Of a stretch of 64,000 bases of DNA, positions 48,301 to 57,700 are shown in pieces. The stretch's first letter is position 1, and every line of letters begins with the position of its first letter. Source of the stretch: Bolinopsis microptera (Eukaryota; Ctenophora; Tentaculata; Lobata; Bolinopsidae); contig NC_087078.1 of the NCBI RefSeq assembly GCF_026151205.1, forward strand, positions 8,078,675-8,142,674. The letters are read 5' to 3'. A program made the position numbers and the translations under genes. Under the pieces are notes generated by a model. That model had not been told where the DNA came from and made no database searches. It saw nothing but the letters and a program-made list of their open reading frames with translations.

Positions 48301-49312
48301 ACTTGCAGTTATTGATTTGATAACGAAGGCAAGTAACTTGGATTATTAATGATTATTTTTTATTTGGCCAGCGATTATTACCTCTTACACTGTTTCAGAA
48401 AAGATCAGGATCGTTGATGGGAGCAGGCAGGGCGGGAAAATCAGACTCAGTTCGGCGCCACAGAGACAGCAGTCTTAGTGACGCTAGCGAGGGCGGTCTC
48501 AGGACTCCTGGTAGCAAGAATACGGTGTCTCCTGGAAGCACCAGATCTCCAAAAGAGGTAGATCTGTTGCGTGATTCTGAGGATAGAGAGATAGAGCTTT
48601 GATGTAAATTATAGCAATATGAAATATCTAGGGCCTAGGATTTAAAAAATGATTTATCTTGTAAAATGGGTAATCTTTTGTCAACACTCACATCATCAAT
48701 TAATAATTTGTTCACCAGTTCTTTGGGTACAAGTTTTCAAACAGTGGCCGAAGTGCCACCAGTGATCACGAATCACCCGAGTGTTCGCCCGTCCTACCTC
48801 CCTCCACAAGTGAAGCTTCGGACGACTGCACAGAACCTTCTCCACGAACCTTATCTCGAGCCGGTATTTTTACCGTTAACTTTTTAACGAACTTGGGGAA
48901 TTTATTGATTTGTTTTACTAATGGTTTATCAGTTAGAGCGAAAGTCAGGAATTTATTAAATGTGATAATCGATTTGTCGGCTCAACTTTGTTACTCATTT
49001 GCCATAATAATTTCATTAAAATTCGAATATTTTATTTTAATCAAAACTTGAATGTAATTCATGTTTATTATTTCAGACTCAGCAGAAGATTCACCGAAAC
49101 CCCCTATTCCGGCTCGAGATCCCAAACCGCCAGCTCCACCAGTTCCACCAGTCCGCGATCCAATTCTTCCGCCAGCGCCCCCAGCCAGGAAGAAAAGTGC
49201 AGTAGGGTTGCCATACACCATCCGAGAAAAGCAGTGTAAGTGTATTTTTTGCAATGAACGGGCAATACAAGTAAATGATAAAATACCCGATAAAATTTCA
49301 CGTAAGGAATAA
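33305..49312 (+). CDS. SOS1: Son of sevenless Ras/Rac guanine-nucleotide exchange factor
   Basis: I traced 28 coding exons with GT-AG borders and matching phases: 33305-33391, 33558-33697, 33872-34025, 34507-34698, 34906-34992, 35250-35346, 35461-35615, 35813-35917, 37080-37202, 37421-37563, 37659-37740, 41215-41260, 41414-41502, 41703-41821, 42026-42184, 42409-42542, 42684-42820, 43412-43560, 43838-44006, 44323-44404, 44664-44812, 44979-45107, 45235-45316, 45516-45676, 45826-45984, 48399-48557, 48719-48863, 49077-49312. The total is 1222 residues, close to vertebrate SOS1. Order: histone folds (to about 190), DH (about 215-430), PH (about 455-590, YLFDGMIIICAR), REM (about 610-760), Cdc25 (about 790-1043; LHPLEIAKQATLIE, EVYRLDHT, CDPPCIPFIGIY), then a tail with Grb2-type PxxP motifs (PKPPIPARDPKPP, APPVPPVRDP). 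It activates Ras at the membrane downstream of receptor tyrosine kinases. A GTAAGT at 49236 could splice to a further exon, so the C-terminus is less certain. Confidence 0.93.
34255..34361 (+). promoter_or_regulatory. E-box cluster with CRE inside SOS intron 3
   Basis: CACGTG occurs at 34258-34263, 34278-34283 and 34298-34303 within a 20-base tandem repeat (tatcacgtgtcacggtatca). A fourth at 34350-34355 overlaps a perfect TGACGTCA (34354-34361). CACGTG is the core bound by Myc/Max, USF and CLOCK-type bHLH factors, and TGACGTCA is the CREB/ATF site. Enhancer function is inferred only from this clustering. Confidence 0.45.
35918..37079. other. SOS intron 8 with repeats
   Basis: Contains a T20 run near 36007-36022, a (GA)n tract at 36450-36473 and cagacagacagacacacaca near 36599. 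The part 36100-36660 has the look of a decayed non-LTR or SINE-like insertion, with a simple-repeat end before ttattagtattatagatgca, but no protein remains. Nothing else is visible. Confidence 0.4.
38165..38871 (-). CDS. Small secreted acidic protein, nested in SOS intron 11
   Basis: Two coding exons on the strand opposite to SOS: 38760-38871 (donor GTATGT) and 38165-38283 (acceptor ccgcag), giving 76 residues. Residues 1-16 (MKISLLITLLISVAVA) form a clear signal peptide with a likely cleavage before SVPENEDEDD. The mature part is very acidic (EDEDD, EDSEVEPGDYEAY) with one basic patch (VEREREARS) and has no cysteines. An AATAAA polyadenylation signal (tttatt at 38152-38157 on the plus strand) follows a few bases after the stop, and an AG acceptor stands immediately before the ATG. 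I do not recognise the family; a secreted peptide precursor or extracellular-matrix acidic protein is possible. The exon-2 acceptor was chosen as the one that keeps the acidic frame open; an acceptor a few bases upstream would be out of frame. Confidence 0.55.
38872..41214. other. Rest of SOS intron 11
   Basis: Non-coding. It should contain the promoter of the nested secreted-protein gene just right of 38871. A repeated tgtacagtata/tacagtgctg motif lies at 40780-40822. Open frames on the minus strand around 40690-41139 have no protein-like features. No other gene seen. Confidence 0.5.
46172..47815 (-). CDS. SVOP/SV2-like major facilitator superfamily transporter, nested in SOS intron 25
   Basis: 547 residues in one exon, antisense to SOS. 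The N-terminal FTVDEAMANIGMGPYQYKRF is the SVOP/SV2/SLC22 entry signature. About 12 hydrophobic segments follow. The loop between segments 2 and 3 holds the MFS motif GDLVAGMVCDRAGRKF (98-113), the loop after segment 4 has PEARGKS, and later loops have LSENWGRLPTMR and YTPELYPTYMRAVSCG. The C-terminal tail is basic, then strongly acidic (SDDDDSDENE). SVOP is a synaptic-vesicle transporter of uncertain substrate, while its SLC22 relatives move organic ions; the substrate here is unknown. An AATAAA signal (tttatt at 46094-46099 on the plus strand) lies 73 bases past the stop. A cag acceptor lies 11 bases before the ATG. Being intronless and nested suggests retroposition or intron loss. Family assignment is firm; orthology to SVOP is probable. 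Confidence 0.88.
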   Translation of the reverse strand: MAGRGETASIISRAPSETYTEITAEEGPVFTVDEAMANIGMGPYQYKRFPLVAMVGFSQSCVLMLPYILIVYFTCSYHLSTIEQGITIAVMLTGNLLGDLVAGMVCDRAGRKFVLVLGVWVLTLGTLSLLLLTHFFIFLLWRTFSLGIGIGLCTFTAIIYASEMATPEARGKSITLINIFWGIGTLYTATVAYLLMNSMGVKMVIIAVSIPLMITSILCCLLPDTPKYMASSGDLDGARMVLKAMAKENGKELPAGTLIIRTIMRRGEVKDMFEPEHQRHSIMMMLIFFSAGFVFYTGYAMTPYILEEGYCGLPKPKHAHVCHFSSDTLKEAVIITAAEVTLLPFTALLSENWGRLPTMRLIATLLLAASLLLCWCMGPLIFLAALFVQRGACQSLFNVLYLYTPELYPTYMRAVSCGVVMSCMTGGGLVSSLLVYTLGEGYSWRVLLSLIAACAVIVCVTTFLLELETQGTYLPDMSVEVGACIPCRFVKKKIRKKIKRYQSRRNTQLLSDDDDSDENEVNEGVEQNEEQPSTSHDNEGYEDIGGT

Positions 49313-49871
49313 CTGCTGTACATATAATTGCCAATTGATATTTGATATCTTCAAATATCTGTGAATAGTCACTAACACACTGTGACATGTGGCAAGGGCA
49401 TTAAAGTCCCTAATTACGACCGACTGTATTCAATAGCTTTTGTTTACAACATAATGTTATCTTCATTGTTCCGCGAGAGATGTTGCCTAATCGTCCAGAG
49501 TTTTTGATTATATTTCATACGCGTAGGAGCACATTTCAATGACCAATTCGCGTTATTAGTTGATTTAGATCCACTATACGCCTTAGTAAATTACCGAATT
49601 GGACTGGACTAGCATGTACTCACGTATATCAAGCACTTAAATGTGCCCTTTCATATGGACAGGCAATTGTTGAACAGAGGGCCATCTTAAACATGTGTTT
49701 TCTTTGCAATTTTGATGACGTTAAACTTGGTAATATTTGGTAACGGTTGCTATAAGAACGCACGTGCAAATTGTGCCAGCCACACATCTCATTCTTTATT
49801 GTAGTCGAAAACATTTTGACGTGATTTTATGCTTCAGTCTTCCGACTAATTCGTAGATAAATGAACTAAGC
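49313..49871. other. Intergenic spacer between SOS and the CNBD2-like gene
   Basis: About 560 bases with no coding potential. It must hold the 3' UTR of SOS and the promoter of the downstream gene, unless SOS continues through the GTAAGT donor at 49236. A TGACGT half-site occurs around 49716 (minus orientation, gatgacgttaaac). No TATA element was evident. Confidence 0.45.
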
Positions 49872-51410
49872 ATGGTGATGGATATTATACTATCGAAGAA
49901 TTCCAGTCATGGTGACAGAACTTCTCATCTGTCTGACGTTTCCGCGACGCTTTATGGTGTTCGTGGTGCTGTTAAGCGATTTACTGCAAAGAAGTCAACT
50001 CCTGAGGTTTCTCGTGCTTATCTTAAACGAAGTTTTCGATGGAGGATGCTATCTCGAGTGATAGTGAGCTTTGTACGTTGGGAGAAACTGAAATCGTCCG
50101 GAAAGGATAGGGGTTTTGTGATGCGTAGAATTGTCGCAGGAAGGGTCCAAGAGAGAGTTTTCAATGTTGCGCAGTTTTCAAAGCATGTCCAGCAACACCA
50201 GGTTTTAAACATTCATGCTAAGCTTCTTATGTTTAAAGAACCTCACTATCGATGTAAAAATGATTTAGTAGTCATATTAGGTTACATGAACAGAATGCAA
50301 TGCTTTAATAAATACTCTGTATTTACCAAGCGACAACTTGCTACGAAGATTCGGTATAACTGCTACTCCGAAAATACGGTGATTTTCCGAGAGGGAGCAT
50401 CTCCAAAATATTTTTATTTGTTGCTATCTGGTTCGGTACAGCTTTTTAAAACGGTCAACATGCCACTTTCGGAAGGATCTGAAGACGGTATTACAGAAGA
50501 AGAGTCAAGAAGTAGAGAAGTGCTCGCGCCTCAAGGAAAACCTATTACTGAAGGAGCTAGCTTTGGGGATCACAGTATCGCCTATTCCAGTGTGCGAACT
50601 TTCACCATTAAAACTCGTGAACCTTGTGAATGTTTTACGCTTGAGGGCAAAGATTTTATAGAGCTGCTTGGAGTTTATCATGACGAAGAACGAATGATGA
50701 AATCCAATGTTATAAGAAAGATACCTCAAGTTGAAAATGTGCCAGAGGCTGATATAAAAAGGGCAATCGATACTTCTTACATAAAAACTTTCGCTAAAGG
50801 CGATCTTATAATCAAAGGAGAGGACTTTTGTTTAGATAACCAAAACTCCTCTGATCCTCCTTCAGCTCATTTAGACACGTATGCTTGTGTTGTCGTTTCT
50901 GGATCAGCAGTTTTAGAAAAGCAAATTAGTGTCAGTCAAGAGCCACTTCCTGGCGGGACAACGATTGTCAAGCTTCCCGACGATTCGATTGAGAACAAAA
51001 CACTAGAAACAGTTACCCAGAAAGTTCGGGCGCGAACCACCATGGAACAGCCCTTCGATTTTGAAGGACTATTGACTCTGCCCCCACCTCCTCCTGAGTT
51101 TCCGACTCTCAAATTCCTCTCTGTTCAGACGTACGTGGCTGGGGACCTTTTCCTTCCATTCGTTCGTGAAAAAGACTATGTTGTAGGAGCTAAAGAAGCT
51201 ACCACAATCCTTTACGTCCCAAAAACCCCTTTTATGCTGCACAAATCTGGGGAAATTATGGCCAAACTTTTCGATGAGCTCCTTAATGCAAAAATATCTG
51301 TCGATGAGCAGCTGAAAGAATATAATTCACGACGGATATGGAAGGATTACAGAAAGCAGCTGGTTAGACAGGTTCTAGTGGACAAACTGCTGAGGAAGTC
51401 TCGCTGTTGA
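49872..51410 (+). CDS. Cyclic nucleotide-binding domain protein, CNBD2-like
   Basis: 512 residues in a single exon. A helical, basic N-terminal part (about 45-130, RSFRWRMLSRVIVSFVRWEKL) precedes a cyclic nucleotide-binding fold at about 145-270: RQLATKIRYNCYSENTVIFREGASPKYFYLLLSGSVQLFK is the leading beta-roll, and EGASFGDHSIAYSSVRTFTIKT is the phosphate-binding cassette region, where canonical sensors have GExAL..xxRxATV. The Glu after Gly of the cassette is replaced by Asp-His, so cAMP/cGMP binding may be weak or absent. A second, poorer beta-roll may follow at about 300-450. This layout matches CNBD2-type proteins, which in mammals are linked to sperm. The 3' end converges with the minus-strand gene ending at 51716. 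An intronless structure next to a 28-exon gene is notable. Confidence 0.75.
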   Translation: MVMDIILSKNSSHGDRTSHLSDVSATLYGVRGAVKRFTAKKSTPEVSRAYLKRSFRWRMLSRVIVSFVRWEKLKSSGKDRGFVMRRIVAGRVQERVFNVAQFSKHVQQHQVLNIHAKLLMFKEPHYRCKNDLVVILGYMNRMQCFNKYSVFTKRQLATKIRYNCYSENTVIFREGASPKYFYLLLSGSVQLFKTVNMPLSEGSEDGITEEESRSREVLAPQGKPITEGASFGDHSIAYSSVRTFTIKTREPCECFTLEGKDFIELLGVYHDEERMMKSNVIRKIPQVENVPEADIKRAIDTSYIKTFAKGDLIIKGEDFCLDNQNSSDPPSAHLDTYACVVVSGSAVLEKQISVSQEPLPGGTTIVKLPDDSIENKTLETVTQKVRARTTMEQPFDFEGLLTLPPPPPEFPTLKFLSVQTYVAGDLFLPFVREKDYVVGAKEATTILYVPKTPFMLHKSGEIMAKLFDELLNAKISVDEQLKEYNSRRIWKDYRKQLVRQVLVDKLLRKSRC

Positions 51411-51715
51411 TTCAGATGTCAAGGGACGCCTTTACAATTTAATTTTATTCTATACAGTGTTGATTTCATTTTATTGAATTTAATTTTATGTCTTGAATAT
51501 TTGACACAAGTTACAATTAAACTCTGGATTTCCAAACTATAGAATACTTTTAAATGATAGATCAGTTCTCAATTGACAATAATTGTAGTTATATTAACAA
51601 AATTCATTGAACTATTAGAGCAGTCAAACTTATGTCATACATTTTTCTTCTTGATAGAGCAGTCTTTAAACTAAGATATGTAATGGGGTACGGGATTGCA
51701 TCTTAACTACACTGT
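51411..51715. other. Convergent 3' region
   Basis: About 300 bases between two converging stops. Contains tttatt/attaaa-type polyadenylation signals for both strands, for example attttattc near 51443 for the minus-strand gene and caattaaac near 51514 for the plus-strand gene. No coding sequence. Confidence 0.55.
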
Positions 51716-54700
51716 TCACAGACCTGGCAAAAAAGAATGTTGCTCTTTGGTGTTCGTATTTGATATAACAGTTGAGGAGTTACTGGGACTAAGTTTTTCA
51801 GACTTGACAGATAAATGTTCAGTAGACAAGGTAGAGGAGAGAGGTTTGTAGGGATGGCACCAGGCTGCCACTTCAGATTCGTACAAATGTCTGTGTATCG
51901 CTGCTCTCGTCTTCGTGCAGAAACTCCCTCGCACGTACAATCCTAAAGATGTATGGTTAATAAATATACATTTTTTTAACCGCGACCGGTCATCTCGTAT
52001 TCCTAGTTTATTCCTTTCGGGCCTAGTGTTGTTTCAGTTGCTTTCATAGATCTAAACCTTAAACCGATCGGATTGTTACAATCAAAATTTGAAGCTAAAT
52101 GTGCATTATTTTATTTCTCACCGAGTCGAAAGTCATCCTGAATTTGAGTGATAAAACTTATCATTTTGTCTGCATTTTGGTTCAAAAGTGGGTCGAATCC
52201 CAACTGGTAACCTAGCTTCTTTAAATCTTGTAGTATTCGTTTCAACATGTCCCGGAGTCTGCCATACGTTTCCTTACAAAGCACTCCTGTTTCTGGCAAT
52301 TTCCCCACATACTCTCCTGAAAAGTCAAAAATAATAATAATTTATGGGTGAACCATTATTGAAAACTAAAGTGAAGTAACACAGCATCATCGGATCACGG
52401 CCTATTACAAAACGCTGTTAATGGCCTAGGGAGAATGGAGATATACAAGATTACATCATCCACGATGACCCTGGACAAAAAATACCGTATTGTTGCGTGG
52501 AGCACGGAACGTAATTTGAGAGTAGTTTCTGTAAGTGATAGTATATTATGAGACAAAACAAATAATGAGCTGTGTAGTTGCTAAGTGAACCAAGTGGCAA
52601 CAACTGCAGGTTGTTTCATGTCTGACATTATTTCTTGTAAGAGTTTAGTTCATAGACACCAGGAGTACAGCTCTTTCTAGACTGAAATTTACCGCGCCTC
52701 CAACAATTTTAAATCAATCTCTTCATCTCAAAGTTGGATAATACTTTGATCTAATCACTGAGTCCTAAACCCTTTTTATAAACAATAAAAAAGGGGGACT
52801 TAGTGTTTACTAAGTCCTTATAATTACAAATGTAAATATAATGAGGATAAAAACATGAACAATTATTATAGAATATTTGATGAGTGAAATGATAAAAGGA
52901 TAAAGCATTTTCCGCCAATGGCCATACATGGCTTTTTAGGGTTTTCTCTTTCTATTTACATGATCAATGAAATCAAGGACAAAGCTGCTTGATTGTGTAA
53001 ATGTGTAAAGTAAAGTTATAAAGCATCAGCTGCAGGCATGGCCTATTATTTATTAAAATTCAATTTATTGTCCTTTTTGCTTTTCCATAATTTTATTTCC
53101 GTGATCTGATTTATGAATTTTACTTAATACATCACGACTCACGTGCCGTCTAACTGAATAGAGATTAGAGTATCGTCCCGCGAGATTGAGCAAGGAATCG
53201 GACAACTAATCCGAATTTGTAAGATTCACAAAGCACGTGAATCTAAGTACGCTGGGCGAGAATCCAAGGCCATTGCCCCTTTTTCGAATGAGTCAAAAGC
53301 TTAAAATTAATGGTAATAGGGATAAAAACGATTATTGAGTAATGAGTATTTTATGAGTGAACTGATTAAGCATACACCGCCATGTCACAATTTATTTATT
53401 TTCTAAATTAGTTCTATTTGCGAGATCTATCAAATTAACTTCCCTCTCTTAATTATACTGAGGACCAAAGCATAGACGATTAATGAGTATTTGATCAGTG
53501 AAATGCATATACCGCCAATCAGGGTCCGCTCAGGTAGTCCGGTACAATTCAATTTATATTTCTTTAGTTTTTTGCATATAATAGTTAATTCTATAAATTT
53601 ATCAAATTCAATTAACGCGTCTGGTAAGACTTGAATGAGAATCAAACCCAGGATGCACGACATGAAGAATTCGTTATAACTTTGTATGAAAAGCATTAAT
53701 GAATAAACATAAACGATTATTGAGATGGTTTTTGATGAGTGAAATGATAATTATACTTCTGAGATCTATATTATTATAACGAGGATCAAACACAGCAATT
53801 ATTAAGTATTTGTTGGGTGATACGGGGGGATCAGGTACTAAGTTCTGTACGTGACGTCGACTAAGTGTAATTTTGGAACCCACCCACCCCCTTCGCGGCT
53901 TTTGTGGTGATAACTGTTGAGAAATCACGGTACTAACTGTGTCTTGGTATATAAAATAAGATACCCACCCATAAATTGCTTTAAACAGCTCATTAAACAT
54001 TGGGAAATGGGCAAATTATACCCACTATTTAGTAGGGGTTTTGTTTTCAATGTAGTCGAAAAAAGATTTTTGTTTTGCACTTTATAATACGTTACACTTT
54101 AGTCGCTCTGCAACTGTTTGCTCTTACACGCTATTACACACGTTTACACGAATACTCGTTTAAACGATTACACAGTTAACGGCCTGTTCTGTAGTTATTT
54201 ATACACTGGGTGGTATACATTTTATGTACATTGCTTCTTGAAGAACTATTATGGCTAGTGGCAGTAATCAGAAATCAGAAAGCGATGAAGCGAAAAAGCT
54301 AGTACTTGGAAACCTGCTCAATAAAGCTGATGCTCCCAGCAAGAAAGTGCTAAGCTCGTATAGTTTCGCTGTAACCTACAAGGCCAATTTGGACAATATG
54401 CTGAAAAATAATGCCACATTATTAGAAGCTTGTGCGACATATCTTGGTTTCACCGTCCGAGAAAAAGAAACAGAAAAGAAATTGTACAAGAATCAGCAAG
54501 TCCTGTGCGATAAGATGATACTCAAGATTGAAACCCTGTTTGACATAGACTGTGCTATGTGCAAGGGAACTTACTGCAACGAACTGACTGATGAACCGCT
54601 TTTGAAATGTCGGCTCTGTTTGCAGGGTTCTCACAATTGTGAAGCTATGATTGAGAAAGCAAAAGCCCTCAACCAACTGATTCAGGATGGCACGCTACCT

Positions 54701-57700
54701 CCCGGAACATCATGGCAATGTTTTGGGTGCGACAAGAAGAATGACACCTCGCTCCAACAGGTGCTTACCGCCAAACCCACAAGTTCTACCGAAGCTGCTT
54801 TGCACCCTATAAAAGAAGAAGGTGAAGCGGAAGTAGAGAAGAATGAAGACAACGCTAACGACAGAGAGAGCCCCAGGCGGGGTAGGGAAGAAATTAGAAA
54901 TGATATTAATGAAAATGAAACCACATCAACACAGATCTGCAAACTAACATCTGCATCCTCACGAGTTCTTGGAGCAGTTCTTAGTACCGTCTACTGTTTT
55001 GTGTGAACACATCAGCCCGGAGTTTTGTACGGAGAACGCTTAATCACCAACCATGGGACCAAGACCGCGGGATGCACAAAGAGATAACTACAGTTTAAAT
55101 CTCTCTGAAAAGCTCGTCAAAAGAGAATTGCAACTAGGGCTACTCAACCGAGTGAAGGAGGACAGCGTCCTCCTCAGCACTAAAATACTTCCCAGTATCC
55201 GCCCCAAGATCGGCAAATCATTCCATCACAAAGACTTAGACCAGAAGTCCCAGTCCATCTTACTCCAGGCTAGGGTTCAAATCTTGGAGCAATGCGCTAT
55301 TACAGAGGCTCAACGTGACACGAATAAATTACAACTTGGTCTTAGTAAAGCACTAGATAGATACGTAGATCGAGAGAGGATAGAAAAGCTTATTGACGAC
55401 CAGAATCGTAGGTTAAGGACAACGAACCTAAAGAGGCTGGACAAGAAATTCAGATTCCATCTTGATAAGGCAAAACAAGAGCGCCAAAACTCTCATCCTC
55501 AACCCAACACTAACAGGATCAGCAAACGGAAACGGAATGCTGACCAAAGAGGAGCGGAAAGAAAGAAATATCGTGCATCAAAAGCCGCCAAAAAGGTTGA
55601 GTGGATGAAAAACCATGTGGAACGGAACATCAAGGGTAAATTGGTTATAAACCTTTCTTCACAAGAAGTACCGGACATCGCGTACATGTATTTAGCAAAA
55701 GGTCTCAACTTTGTTGAGAGTAGACCAGTAGCAAAAGAAGATTTACTCTTTGACGTTAAAGAGTTCCTGCGAAAGATGGAATGGAAAGCATACTTCCACC
55801 AAACCCAAACAGATACAGCCGGTGATACTGAAGATATCCACAAGGATTTGCGACTACGGTCTAGAAGGCATCCGCAAGACTACAGTCATCCCCTGTTCGA
55901 TGAAATCAAAACAAGATTGACGGGATTCGTCACAAACCCAAATCCTGACGAACCACATTCAAACCTTACTGATGCCGAACAGAGAGGAAAGGGCTGGGTC
56001 TTGAAATCAATAGAGGATCAAAGTATATTCGTCACGAGTGCGGACAAAGGTGGAGCTACGCTGCTTTTGGACTATAGGACCGTGATGGACACAGTTAAAT
56101 CTGAACTGGAGAAGGAGACAAAATTTACAAAATTGGAGATAAGTGTAGGAGTGAAAATGGAGCAGACTCAATTGAAAGTGAAGGAAGCAGTCCTCAAACA
56201 TCATCATCTGAACATCATCTCTGAGGAGGTAAAGAAGCGAATCACAGGTATAAATGACAAGGGGAACATGGTCCACGCACCTGAAATCCGCCCTGAAATA
56301 CCATATGCGTACCCTTTATACAAGGTTCACAAACTATCTCAAGAACAAATCGAGGCAAAGACTATACCACCTGTCAGATTAGTTCACGCAACTAAAGGAG
56401 GGCCCCTTTATCGTTTAGAGAAGTTTGTGAGCCCGTACGTCACTCAGATCAGCAGAAAATACTGTGAGGAGGAGTTTATCTTGGATACCCCAGACATTAT
56501 TTCTCAGATCAACAGCTACAACAAGGAGACGCTAAAGGGCGCTTCTAGAAACTTGCAGCTCTTTACTCTAGACGTGGCAGCATTATATCCTAGCATCAGG
56601 CCTGAACTAGCGCTTACTGCTCTTGAGGATGCCCTCAATAGTGATACCAACTTCTCACAAGAGCTAAAAGCGGCTTTGCATGAGTTCACTGACCTGATTT
56701 TCCGGGAGTCCTTTGTCACTTATCAGGGAGAGGGATACATTAACAAGGAGGGTATCCCGACGGGAAATTGTATCTCAAGACAAGTGGCAGATGTGACGAT
56801 GCATTGGCTATTGTTTAAACAGATCAAAGGAAAGATGAAAAACTGGAGTTTGGTAGACCTCTGGAGGAGATTTATTGATGATGTACTTGGGGTGTGGTTA
56901 GGAACAGTCCGACAGTTCAATCTATTCGTGGAGCAACTGAACAAACTGGCAGAACCATTTGGAATCAGATTTGCTGACCAACAAATCGGTAAAACTGTTA
57001 ATTTCCTTGACATCACTCTAACCTTGGATACTTACAACCAGATCCAATATAGACTCTACAGAAAGGAGACAGATGCTAGGAATTACTTGCGAACGGATAG
57101 CTTTCATCCTCACCATGTATTCGAATCTGTGGCGTTTTCCCAGATGATACGAATCATAGAAAGGAACTCGCAAGACTCAACCTGTGTAGAAGACTTAATG
57201 GAGCTGAAAGCAGATTTATCTAAAAGCGGACATAACAGCGTTAAGTTAGAGGAGATCGAGCCGAGAGCAGTTGTCAGAGTACTGGAGAACACCCACGGAG
57301 CCAACAGGTCTAAGGAGAGTGAGAACGCTGATAACTTAGTCTTTTCAGTACAACACTCTTCGGACAACATTCAGCTGAAGAAGTTGATTCACGAACTTGG
57401 ACCGGACATCAGGAGGATATGTGGAGATATACGTGTGATATTTGCCACACGAAAACATCCTTCAATCGGAAACAGGGTAGTGAAGAATCGACAACTTGGA
57501 AATAAGGCTGAATGTCCCCAAAAAACATCACAGAAGTGCTCAGCCCCTGGATGCAAGACTTGCCCGGTATTGTTCGATCTTGACTCTAAGATCATGGTCA
57601 ACGGCATGGAGCTTAATCTAGACGAATCCCTCACGTGCAAAGATAAGCACATTATTTACGTTGCACAATGCCAGCAGTGTAGGGCTATTGAGGGATCTGA

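Noticed and set aside
54944-55006. C-terminal 20 residues of the 54251 frame as part of the LINE protein
   Set aside because: They lie beyond the 13-base target duplication and come from the leader of the inserted Penelope-like element.
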